Below are positions 46,413 to 53,098 of a stretch of 53,098 nt of DNA, piece by piece. A program made the translations under genes and the position numbers. Source of the DNA: Occallatibacter sp. (lineage in GTDB: Bacteria > Acidobacteriota > Terriglobia > Terriglobales > Acidobacteriaceae); contig JARLFZ010000017.1 of the NCBI GenBank assembly GCA_031296305.1, positions 1-53,098 on the forward strand, written 5' to 3'. Each line of letters opens with the position of its first letter. Within the stretch, counting starts at the first letter, position 1. The notes under the pieces are model-generated. The model was not told the origin of the DNA, did not search any database, and saw only the letters and a program-made list of their open reading frames with translations.

Positions 46413-46620
46413 GGAGTTCAAGACCCCCCGTCTCACAACCCGAAACCCGCAATTCAACGCTTGACGTTGGGCGCGTCGTGGTCTGACCATGGTCCTTCCG
46501 GCAGCGCAGGGCAAACCCGCGCTGGGAAAAGACTGCGACGCCGGAACACGGACTCTTTCGTACTCCAACGCACGCCATCTAAACGTACCCGGCAACTAAC
46601 CTCGGGAGGAGCTCAGCACC

Positions 46621-47976
46621 ATGGCAACGATCGAAAACAATCGCAGGGATTTTTTGAAAACGGGCGGCGCAGCACTGGCCGCAACCGCCGTCGCGTTCAA
46701 CGCCAAAAGCTACGCGCAGATCATGGGCGCGAACGATCGTGTGCGCGTGGGAATTGTGGGCTGCGGCGACCGCATGAAGGGCGGCGATTTGCCCGCCTTC
46801 CAGGCAAACGCCAAAGACATGAACTTCCAGATCGTGGCCGTTTCGGACATCTGGAAGATGCGCCGCGAACAGGGCGCGGATTTTATCGAGAAACTCTGCG
46901 GCAATCGCCCCGACCAGGTGCGCAATAACGACGAGCTGTATGCGCGCAAAGACGTGGACGCCGTCATCATTGCCACTGCCGATTTCCAGCACGCCTACCA
47001 TGGAACGGAAGCTGTGGAAGCGGGCCGCGACGCCTACGTGGAAAAGCCCACCGCGCATACCATGGCCGATGCGCGCCGCATTCTGGCCGCAGTGAAGAAG
47101 AGCGGGAAAATTGTGCAGGTGGGAACGCAGCGCCGCTCGACACCCGCGTATCTGAAAGCTGCCGAATACATCAAGTCTGGCCAGTTTGGCGACATCGTGA
47201 TGGTGGAGATGACGTGGAACGTGAACCAGCCCGGCCGTTGGCGTAGGCCCGACGTGGTGCCGCTGCTCAAGGAAGAAGACACGGACTGGAAGCGCTATTC
47301 GCTGGGCAGGAACATGGGCGCATTCGACGCGAGGAAGTATCTTGAGTTCCGCCTGTTCTGGCCGTTCTCTTCGGGCATTCCCGATCAGTGGCTGGTGCAC
47401 CAGATCGACACTGTGCACTGGTTCACGGGCCTGCCGCATCCGCGCTCGTGCGTGGCCAACGGCGGCATTTATTTGTGGAAAGACGGCCGCACGAATTGGG
47501 ACACGATGACGGCGGTTTTCGACTACGGTCCGCTCGACGATCTCAGCAAGGGTTTCCAGGTGCAGTACAGCTCACGCTTTACAAATTCGGCAGGCGGCGT
47601 GAAGGAGCTTTATTACTCGAACGGCGGCATGATCGACATGGACAAGCAGACCGTGACGCCAACCGGCGGCCTGACGAAACGATTCGCTGACGAGATGCAC
47701 ATGCAGCCGAATCTGCTGCCGAGCGTGGCGCTCGGCGACAAGTCCTCCGCGGTAAACACCGACGCCGATACGCACGGCGATCCGCAGACCGCAGCCAATA
47801 TGCGCAACTGGATGGAATGCGTGCGCTCGCGCAAGACGCCCAACGCGCCGATCGAAGCCGGCTACAGCCATTCCGTTGCGTTATGTATGAACGTGGCCGC
47901 GATCCAAACCGGCATGAAGGTGACCTTCGACGAGAAGACGCAGCAGGTGATGGCGGGAGGAAAGGTCTATGCGTAA
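46621..47976 (+). CDS. Tat-exported Gfo/Idh/MocA-family oxidoreductase
   Basis: 451 residues. A twin-arginine leader (NRRDFLKTGGAALAATAVAF) directs export of the folded enzyme. The Rossmann NAD(P) site is GIVGCGDR, within VRVGIVGCGDRMKGGD. EKPTAHTMADARRIL matches the EKPxxxxxxEA motif with the catalytic Lys. The C-terminal alpha/beta domain follows. Such secreted members act on sugars or inositol derivatives, often with DUF6807 or DUF1080 partners in Bacteroidetes and Acidobacteria. GGGAGGAG precedes ATG 46621. The downstream gene lies 42 bp on, so they are probably one operon. Confidence 0.92.
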   Translation: MATIENNRRDFLKTGGAALAATAVAFNAKSYAQIMGANDRVRVGIVGCGDRMKGGDLPAFQANAKDMNFQIVAVSDIWKMRREQGADFIEKLCGNRPDQVRNNDELYARKDVDAVIIATADFQHAYHGTEAVEAGRDAYVEKPTAHTMADARRILAAVKKSGKIVQVGTQRRSTPAYLKAAEYIKSGQFGDIVMVEMTWNVNQPGRWRRPDVVPLLKEEDTDWKRYSLGRNMGAFDARKYLEFRLFWPFSSGIPDQWLVHQIDTVHWFTGLPHPRSCVANGGIYLWKDGRTNWDTMTAVFDYGPLDDLSKGFQVQYSSRFTNSAGGVKELYYSNGGMIDMDKQTVTPTGGLTKRFADEMHMQPNLLPSVALGDKSSAVNTDADTHGDPQTAANMRNWMECVRSRKTPNAPIEAGYSHSVALCMNVAAIQTGMKVTFDEKTQQVMAGGKVYA

Positions 47977-47982
47977 AGACAG

Positions 47983-48015
47983 GGAACAAGGGACCAAGGG
48001 AACAAGGGAACAAGG
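47983..48015. repeat. GGGAACAA short tandem array (family R5)
   Basis: Four near-perfect 8-base units: AGGGAACAAGGGACCAAGGG, then AACAAGGGAACAAGG. It fills the 42-bp gap between the oxidoreductase stop and the DUF6807 ATG, and its last unit, ACAAGGACG, is the only Shine-Dalgarno-like sequence for that gene. Opposite-strand copies occur at 7436-7500. Confidence 0.85.
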
Positions 48016-48018
48016 ACG

Positions 48019-49128
48019 ATGAGACAATCTGCATTCGCCAAGCCCCTGCTTCTTCGAGTCGTCTTTGGAACGGCAACGATCACATGTCTTGCGGCTGGAT
48101 TGCTGTTTGCGGCGAGCGCGTTTGCGGCATCGAAAGGCGTCGTAGTCGCGCCCGACGCGGCGAATCGGCGCGTGGATGTCACCATCGACGGCAAGCCATT
48201 CACGTCGTACGTCTGGCCGACAACGCTGAAGAAGCCAGTGCTCTACCCGATTGTGGATGCAGACGGCGTAACCGTCACGCGCGGCTGGCCGCTCGAGCCG
48301 CGCGCCGGCGAGCGCACCGATCATCCGCATCACGATGGGCTCTGGTTCAACTACAGCAACGTGAATGGCTTTGACTTCTGGAACAACTCGACGGCCATCC
48401 CCGCGGCGCGCGCAGCGAAGATGGGAACGATCGTGCTCGACAAGATCGTTTCCACAAAGAGCGGCGCGAACCGCGGCGAACTGGTCAGCAATTCCACGTG
48501 GATCGATGGGCAGAATCACGCGATCCTGGCCGAGGCAACGCATTTTGTATTTGCGCGCCAGGGCGCGACGCGCAGCATCGACGTGACGGTGACGCTCACC
48601 GCGCTCGATCATGTGGTTTTCAACGACGACAAGGATGGATTGCTGGGCCTGCGCGTGGCGCGCTGGCTGGAATCGCCGGAGGAGAAAGGTGGAACCTTCA
48701 CCGACTCCAACGGCGTTGCAACTACAGTTGCGGCTCAGGCAAATGTTCCTGGCGTGGCGCCGCCGACGGGAGAATACCTGACCAGCGAAGGCGTGAAAGG
48801 CGAAGCTGCGTGGTCAACGCGCGGCCGCTGGTGCTCGCTGACTGGACACGACGGCGACGGGCACATTGCGACGATCGCGATTTTCGATCATCCGGGAAAT
48901 GTTGGTTATCCGACCTACTGGCACGCGCGCGGCTACGGGCTTTTTGCCGCGAATCCGCTGGGCCGGCACGCGTTCGATGCCAAGCAATCGCCGCTGAATT
49001 ACACCCTGGAAAAAGGCCAATCGGCCACCTTCCGTTATCGCATCGTGTTCTACACGCACGCCGCCACGCCGGAGGAACTGAACCGCGAAGCCGACACGTT
49101 TGCGGCGGAAGCAAGCGCAGCGCGGTAG
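48019..49128 (+). CDS. DUF6807 (PmoA-like) secreted protein
   Basis: 369 residues. A signal peptide (about 15-36; ATITCLAAGLLFAASAFA) is followed by a beta-rich body. KPVLYPIVDADGVTVTRGWPLE, DHPHHDGLWFNYSNVNGFDFW and HDGDGHIATIAIFDHPGNVGY are hallmarks of the family annotated DUF6807 or, misleadingly, methane oxygenase PmoA. Its fold resembles sugar-binding galactose-mutarotase-like enzymes, and it commonly neighbours Gfo/Idh/MocA genes. The His-rich DHPHHDG could bind metal or form the active site. The start at 48019 uses the repeat-derived AAGGA as ribosome site. Confidence 0.85.
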   Translation: MRQSAFAKPLLLRVVFGTATITCLAAGLLFAASAFAASKGVVVAPDAANRRVDVTIDGKPFTSYVWPTTLKKPVLYPIVDADGVTVTRGWPLEPRAGERTDHPHHDGLWFNYSNVNGFDFWNNSTAIPAARAAKMGTIVLDKIVSTKSGANRGELVSNSTWIDGQNHAILAEATHFVFARQGATRSIDVTVTLTALDHVVFNDDKDGLLGLRVARWLESPEEKGGTFTDSNGVATTVAAQANVPGVAPPTGEYLTSEGVKGEAAWSTRGRWCSLTGHDGDGHIATIAIFDHPGNVGYPTYWHARGYGLFAANPLGRHAFDAKQSPLNYTLEKGQSATFRYRIVFYTHAATPEELNREADTFAAEASAAR

Positions 49129-49236
49129 CTGTCGGCTGTTAGCTACCACAGTTTCACAGTTTCTGTGCGACCCGGAGGTTTTCGCTGCAACTTCATGATT
49201 ATGAATAAGTTATAAGCTCCACAGTTTCACAGCCCG

Positions 49237-49306
49237 TTTTTTGCTTTTTTCTTTTATTTATTTTTATAGGGGGTGGGGTGGGGGTGGTACAGGGACTGGG
49301 TAGGGG
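49237..49306 (+). other. T-rich run followed by potential G-quadruplex
   Basis: 49237-49267 is nearly all T with scattered A, C and G (TTTTTTGCTTTTTTCTTTTA). At once G tracts follow: G5-T-G4-T-G5 (49269-49284), G3 at 49292, G3 at 49298 and G4 at 49303. The first three tracts plus the next satisfy G3+N1-7 with loops of 1, 1 and 7. The strand skew is extreme for this genome. Confidence 0.75.
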
Positions 49307-49496
49307 ATCGCGAGTTCGGAATAGAAAAGCCGGAAGCGCGGACGGATTGCCTTGCCTGGGAAGCAGCTCATAGAACGATTGTGCCCCCGACGGGGGAAAT
49401 TATCTGCAAGTTGCCGGCATAAAAATGCGGCCGTTCCGCTCCGGGCGTATGTACAGTGCGCGCAGAGTGAGACGGCCGTTTTTCATTGGCGCTGCT

Positions 49497-49536
49497 CCCA
49501 CCCTTTCCGCAAAGAGCGCGGAAAGGATGGGGCAAC
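49497..49536. repeat. Dispersed hairpin repeat (family R1), copy 3
   Basis: CCCACCCTTTCCGC, loop AAAGAGC, then GCGGAAAGGATGGGGCAAC. It differs from copy 2 in the loop only. Confidence 0.85.
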
Positions 49537-49568
49537 GGGAGGGTTATTGAGAGTGCGGGGGTGGTATT

Positions 49569-49598
49569 CCGGGTCCCAGAAGCGGGACCCGGGGCACA
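49569..49598. repeat. Dispersed hairpin repeat (family R2), copy 2
   Basis: CCGGGTCCC-N6-GGGACCCGG followed by GGCACAC, related to 19891-19924. It lies 32 bp from the R1 copy and just past the second receptor stop. Confidence 0.75.
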
Positions 49599-49621
49599 CT
49601 GAGGTTCTAGAAACAGAGCTT

Positions 49622-52600
49622 CTAGAAGTTGAGGTGGCCGGCAAACGTCCAGTCACGGTTGCCGCTGGCGCTGGTGATGGTGCCGAAGGTTGATGAACCG
49701 GAGGCCCAACTGGCGCTCGGACTACCGAACGTGACGTGGTTCCAAACGTTGAGGCAGTCGGCTTCGAAGACGAAGCTGAAACCCTCCTTGATGGGGAAGC
49801 TGCGGCGCAGGCCAGAGTCTACGTTCCAGGTGTAGGGGTTGCGCGCGCCATAAGGGGCCGTGCGAGGGGCATTGCCAATCTGGTACGAAGGCGAGCCGGT
49901 ACCAAGGGACGACAGATTTCCTGGCGCTGAGAAGCCGTTGACATCGAGGTACTGGATCTTGGCCGGGCAGGTCACGCCGATAGGGGCAACTCCCAGATTG
50001 CAGGTGTTGTAGCCGTTGGGGCCTGAGCCATATTTACCCTTGATGCGCAATGGTCCACTGAAGCTGGAGTTCTTGTCTGGCATGGTGGTTCCGACCGACG
50101 GTCCGGCAGAGCCCGTCCAGGTGACGGCAAGCGGCGTGCCGGATTGGTAGGTGTAGATGCCGGAGAATTGCCAACCGCCGGCAACCCAGCGCACCAGCAT
50201 GTTGTCGTTGCCGATCTTGCCTTTGCCGAAGGGCAACTGGTAGACGCCGTAAGCATGGATCAGATGGGGCCGCGAGATTGCGGTCAACGAGCGGTCCATT
50301 CTGTCTTGCTTGAAGCCTGTGGTCCCGCCAGAGATGGCGCCGGCAGGAATGTCGTAGCCGCTGCGGAATGTCTGGTCATCGCCGAGGTTCTTGGAGTAGG
50401 TGTAGTTGACGTTGAATGTTAGGCCGTTGTGCATGCGCTGGTTGAGGACCACCTGGAAGGAGTGGTAGCTGAAGTTTCCGACGTTGCCCCAGGTGTCGCT
50501 CATACCCGAGTACTGCGGGAAGGGTGTGAGCATTTGCTGGATGGTGGGCGCTCCGGAGGCGGCCGTGGCGGCCGTAGTGATAAAGGTCGGCGTGGGCGCC
50601 AACGGGAAGTAGGAGGTGACGATGGCTGCGTTAGCGGCAGTTGCAGGCGCGGCCAGAATTGCCTTGGTTCCGGTGGAATCCTTCACGCTGCCAAGCACAG
50701 CCAGGTATTTGGGATCGAGCAGGTGGGACCAATAGCCGCGCGCAGGGGTGGAACCGCTAAGGCCGGCATTAACGATGAAGTGGCTCTCGTTGCCGGCATA
50801 GTTGACGCCGAGGGTGAGGTCGGGCGTGATACTGCGCTCGAGGCCGAAGTTCCAGAGGATGATTTGCGGAGCGCGGCCCGAATAATACGGATCGGCGTAG
50901 GAGACGGAACTGGGGCTGACCACCTTGGTGCCGCTTAGGTAGTCCCCGGTATTCGTTTCCTGCGCTGCCACTCCTGGGGCGTTCGCGGTGGGATAGGTAT
51001 AGCCCACGCCGCCAGCGCTGAAGATTCCGGTGTTCTGGAAAGCGGTTGGGAAACCGGAGGAGTTGTTGAGCCAGTAGGAGGGACCGGCTGTGGAGCCCGT
51101 GCCCGATTCGACGGGCCCGGCTGCCGTCGGGTTGAAGCCGACCTGACCGGTGCCAGTGGCGTTGCCGCCACGACCGCCGACGCCGCCAGCTTGCGAGAAT
51201 ACAACCGCAAAGCCTGAGCGAATAACGGTTTTCGGAGTGAGCTCATAGGCGAATCCGACACGTGGCCCAAAGTTCTTCCAATAGGTCTTAACCGGGGTCC
51301 TGCACCCGCAACTGACGCCCGGTCCGCCGTAATTGCCGGCAAACTGAAGCATGCCTTGGGACTGGGTGAGCGGGTTGGTCAGGTTCGGGTTAAAGAATGT
51401 CCAACGATCCTTGACCTCGTGGAAGGGCGGCAGGTAGTCCCAACGCAATCCGTAATCAACGGTCAGCTTGGGAGTGAGTTTGTAGCTGTCGCTGAAATAG
51501 GGAGCGATGGGGTGATAGCGGCCGCCGGTCTCGCTGAGCGGATACACGCTGAACGACGGGGCTGTGAGTGAAGCGACTGAATTCGTCGTTGAGCCGCCAA
51601 TGGCGCCCAGCATATAGCTGGCGAACGCGAAACCGGAAGGCGTTGTTGCGCCTCCAGTGCTAAGAGCGTTGGAACCGGCGACGAAGTTGGCCGTGGAGAA
51701 GGCATTGTAGCTGAGATACAGCTCAGTAGAGTACCCAATCGGGAGCGCGCTGTTGATCTCTTCCCACATGTACGACATGCCAAAGGTGAACGAGTGCTTG
51801 CCCTTTACGTATTCCACGTTGTCGAGGATCGCATAGGTGTTGGGATTCACTTGCTGGGTGGCGGTGGCGGAGCCATTCGAGGTCCATGCTGTGTAGGCCG
51901 TGCCGAAGGCCGTAGTGGTGCCGAAGTTCGCGCCCGGGAACTCGCGGCTGCCCTGCCCGACGGGCGTGTTGGTGATGCCGAAGGCCGAGGGCGTGTACGC
52001 CGACGGGCCGTCGGTGGCATTGATCTGCGGCTGGATGAAGCGGGTGAAGCTGTACTTGAGCTGATTCACCAGGTTCGGAGTGATGGTGAAGACGTGCTCG
52101 ACGATATAGGCCTGCGGATAGATTTTGGCGTAGGTGCCGGCAACGTAAGGGAGCGGCATCTGGGTACTGAAGTTCGTCAGATAGATACGCGCGCCGTTGA
52201 CGCCCACAGTCGAGATGCGTTGCCTGGAATTCAGATCGAAGTCCGCACGCCAGTCATAAAGCCTGTCGTCGTAACCACCGGGCAGGCCACCCAGGTAGTT
52301 GTTATAGAGCGATGTCGGGGTGGAAGGCTTGGGCATGAACGCCGCCATCGCCTTGGCTTGTGGAGAGAGCATGCCCGCCGGAATCACGTTGTTGGTGGCT
52401 ACACCGCCCTTCATACCCTGGAAGGGCTGGCGGGTACAGACGCTTCCAACGCAGCTGTTGGTCGTGGGGTCGAAGAGGAAAGGAGGATTGTCGGCACCAG
52501 TGCCGGTATGGCCACCCGCACCCACGTTGCCTCCGCTAGGATTGGCGGAGGTAACCGGCTGGAGTTCGGTGAAGTCGCCCGAGAGCATGGGCTGCGTGGG

Positions 52601-53098
52601 AATAGAGTAAAGGGCCGGATTGGCCCCGGTGCGAATGTGGTACTTGTCGTAGGCGACAAAGACGAAGAGCTTTTTGTGGGTAAACGGCACCACGCCGCCG
52701 ACACTGAGGGATAGCTCATTCTGATGTTCGATGGGTTGGGGAGCCTGCTTAGGGCCAGTCAGAGTCTGGACTTGGGCAGCCTTCGACGTAAATCCCCACG
52801 TATCGAAAACGGTGTTGCGGACAAAGTCTAGAACCTGACCGTGCCACTTGAGCCCACCGGATTTCATGGTGAAATTTTCCGCTCCAGCGCCCATGTATTC
52901 GGCGGGAGGTGTGCTGGTGAGCACCTGAAATTGGTCGACAGCTTCAATGCTCATGGAGAGGGAGACGACGCGGTTGTCACCCTGCTGATTGACTGTGGTT
53001 GCGGGCATGCCGTCGATGTAAAGCTGTCCAAGGTAGTCGCCCGTGCCGCCAACGATGGGTAGGCGCGTGCCACCCTGGGCACCGGGAGTAAGCGAACC
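49622..53098 (-). CDS. TonB-dependent outer-membrane receptor, Oar-type (5' end missing)
   Basis: The frame stays open from the stop at 49622 to the window edge at 53098 (1158 codons), so the start, signal peptide and regulatory-like domain lie outside. The visible part begins in the plug domain (TGDYLGQLYIDGMPATTVNQ, then SIEAVDQFQVLTSTPPAEYM and AGAENFTMKSGG) and continues through a large barrel, ending in DWTFAGHLNF with the aromatic terminus of a beta signal. An internal ATG at 53006 is not a true start, since the plug continues upstream. It is similar in layout, but not in detailed sequence, to the receptor at 42761. Its ligand is unknown; it flanks the sugar locus. Confidence 0.93.
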   Translation of the reverse strand, partial: GSLTPGAQGGTRLPIVGGTGDYLGQLYIDGMPATTVNQQGDNRVVSLSMSIEAVDQFQVLTSTPPAEYMGAGAENFTMKSGGLKWHGQVLDFVRNTVFDTWGFTSKAAQVQTLTGPKQAPQPIEHQNELSLSVGGVVPFTHKKLFVFVAYDKYHIRTGANPALYSIPTQPMLSGDFTELQPVTSANPSGGNVGAGGHTGTGADNPPFLFDPTTNSCVGSVCTRQPFQGMKGGVATNNVIPAGMLSPQAKAMAAFMPKPSTPTSLYNNYLGGLPGGYDDRLYDWRADFDLNSRQRISTVGVNGARIYLTNFSTQMPLPYVAGTYAKIYPQAYIVEHVFTITPNLVNQLKYSFTRFIQPQINATDGPSAYTPSAFGITNTPVGQGSREFPGANFGTTTAFGTAYTAWTSNGSATATQQVNPNTYAILDNVEYVKGKHSFTFGMSYMWEEINSALPIGYSTELYLSYNAFSTANFVAGSNALSTGGATTPSGFAFASYMLGAIGGSTTNSVASLTAPSFSVYPLSETGGRYHPIAPYFSDSYKLTPKLTVDYGLRWDYLPPFHEVKDRWTFFNPNLTNPLTQSQGMLQFAGNYGGPGVSCGCRTPVKTYWKNFGPRVGFAYELTPKTVIRSGFAVVFSQAGGVGGRGGNATGTGQVGFNPTAAGPVESGTGSTAGPSYWLNNSSGFPTAFQNTGIFSAGGVGYTYPTANAPGVAAQETNTGDYLSGTKVVSPSSVSYADPYYSGRAPQIILWNFGLERSITPDLTLGVNYAGNESHFIVNAGLSGSTPARGYWSHLLDPKYLAVLGSVKDSTGTKAILAAPATAANAAIVTSYFPLAPTPTFITTAATAASGAPTIQQMLTPFPQYSGMSDTWGNVGNFSYHSFQVVLNQRMHNGLTFNVNYTYSKNLGDDQTFRSGYDIPAGAISGGTTGFKQDRMDRSLTAISRPHLIHAYGVYQLPFGKGKIGNDNMLVRWVAGGWQFSGIYTYQSGTPLAVTWTGSAGPSVGTTMPDKNSSFSGPLRIKGKYGSGPNGYNTCNLGVAPIGVTCPAKIQYLDVNGFSAPGNLSSLGTGSPSYQIGNAPRTAPYGARNPYTWNVDSGLRRSFPIKEGFSFVFEADCLNVWNHVTFGSPSASWASGSSTFGTITSASGNRDWTFAGHLNF

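Larger units (their letters stand above)
49129..49621. other. 493-bp convergent gap with T-rich tract, G-rich tract and two repeats
   Basis: It lies between the convergent stops of the DUF6807 gene and the second receptor. CCACAGTTTCACAG occurs twice (49146-49159 and 49219-49232). The T-rich and G-rich tracts are 49237-49306; R1 and R2 hairpins are at 49497-49536 and 49569-49598. There is no gene. Confidence 0.7.

Noticed and set aside
48019..49128. True particulate methane monooxygenase subunit
   Set aside because: The PmoA label attached to this family is a naming error; the protein is a secreted soluble beta-rich protein without the membrane helices of pMMO.
49622..53008. Receptor starting at ATG 53006-53008
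   Set aside because: The frame continues to the window end and encodes plug-domain sequence, so the gene is cut, not short.

Overview
The window is high-GC DNA that reads as a member of the Acidobacteriota, probably class Terriglobia. The pointers are lineage-typical families: very long TonB-dependent receptors (42761-46189 and 49622-53098), an acidobacterial-type VWA secreted protein (15556-16659), a decayed TIGR03435-type gene end (11718-11825), and dispersed hairpin repeats of the kind I associate with acidobacterial genomes. This is a family-based inference, not a phylogenetic result. I saw no rRNA, tRNA, CRISPR array, transposase gene or prophage.

Layout. 1-1786: 3' end of a group 4, membrane-bound [NiFe]-hydrogenase operon (ferredoxin-like subunit, NuoC/EchD-like subunit, catalytic large subunit), each gene overlapping the next by ATGA. 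1841-3970: a DUF4199 membrane protein, a membrane-anchored LuxR-type regulator with a related N-terminus, and a YihY/BrkB protein. 4021-9602: a MITE-like element, pyruvate kinase, a DUF192-PilZ fusion and a flotillin-like SPFH protein. 9603-11934: short direct repeats, a proline-rich membrane protein and a TIGR03435 remnant. 11935-16659: a TPR-TlpA thioredoxin, a divergent Lgt-like protein, an RluD-type pseudouridine synthase and the VWA protein. 17003-26802: a Cys-containing hypothetical, DNA ligase LigA, an M3 peptidase, an M29 aminopeptidase, and YdjM-like, DUF6580, Uma2 and VTT-domain proteins. 26986-30343: a TonB-type protein, a ParDE toxin-antitoxin pair with a clear operator, and a ClC chloride channel. 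30697-38632: aconitase, pheS-pheT-coiled-coil-zapA, and a secreted proline iminopeptidase-like hydrolase. 38633-40431: a two-gene RloA/RloB (AbiL-like) candidate defence pair. 40778-41581: rpmI and rplT. 41696-53098: a secreted VOC protein, then a likely carbohydrate-uptake locus in which a TonB-dependent receptor is divergent from a Tat-exported Gfo/Idh/MocA oxidoreductase and a DUF6807 protein, followed by a second receptor cut by the window end.

Most of the window is housekeeping plus envelope and periplasmic functions. The most unusual parts are: (a) the 430-bp divergent control region 46190-46620, with a CRP/FNR-like palindrome and three copies of a second palindrome; (b) the RloAB pair in an AT-richer island, abutting its convergent neighbour with no spacer; (c) the membrane LuxR/DUF4199 pair with matching N-termini; (d) the DUF192-PilZ fusion with intact c-di-GMP motifs; (e) a PheT lacking the tRNA-binding OB domain and an Lgt homologue lacking the family's key residues; and (f) at least six families of small intergenic repeats, one of which supplies the C-terminus of the Lgt-like protein.
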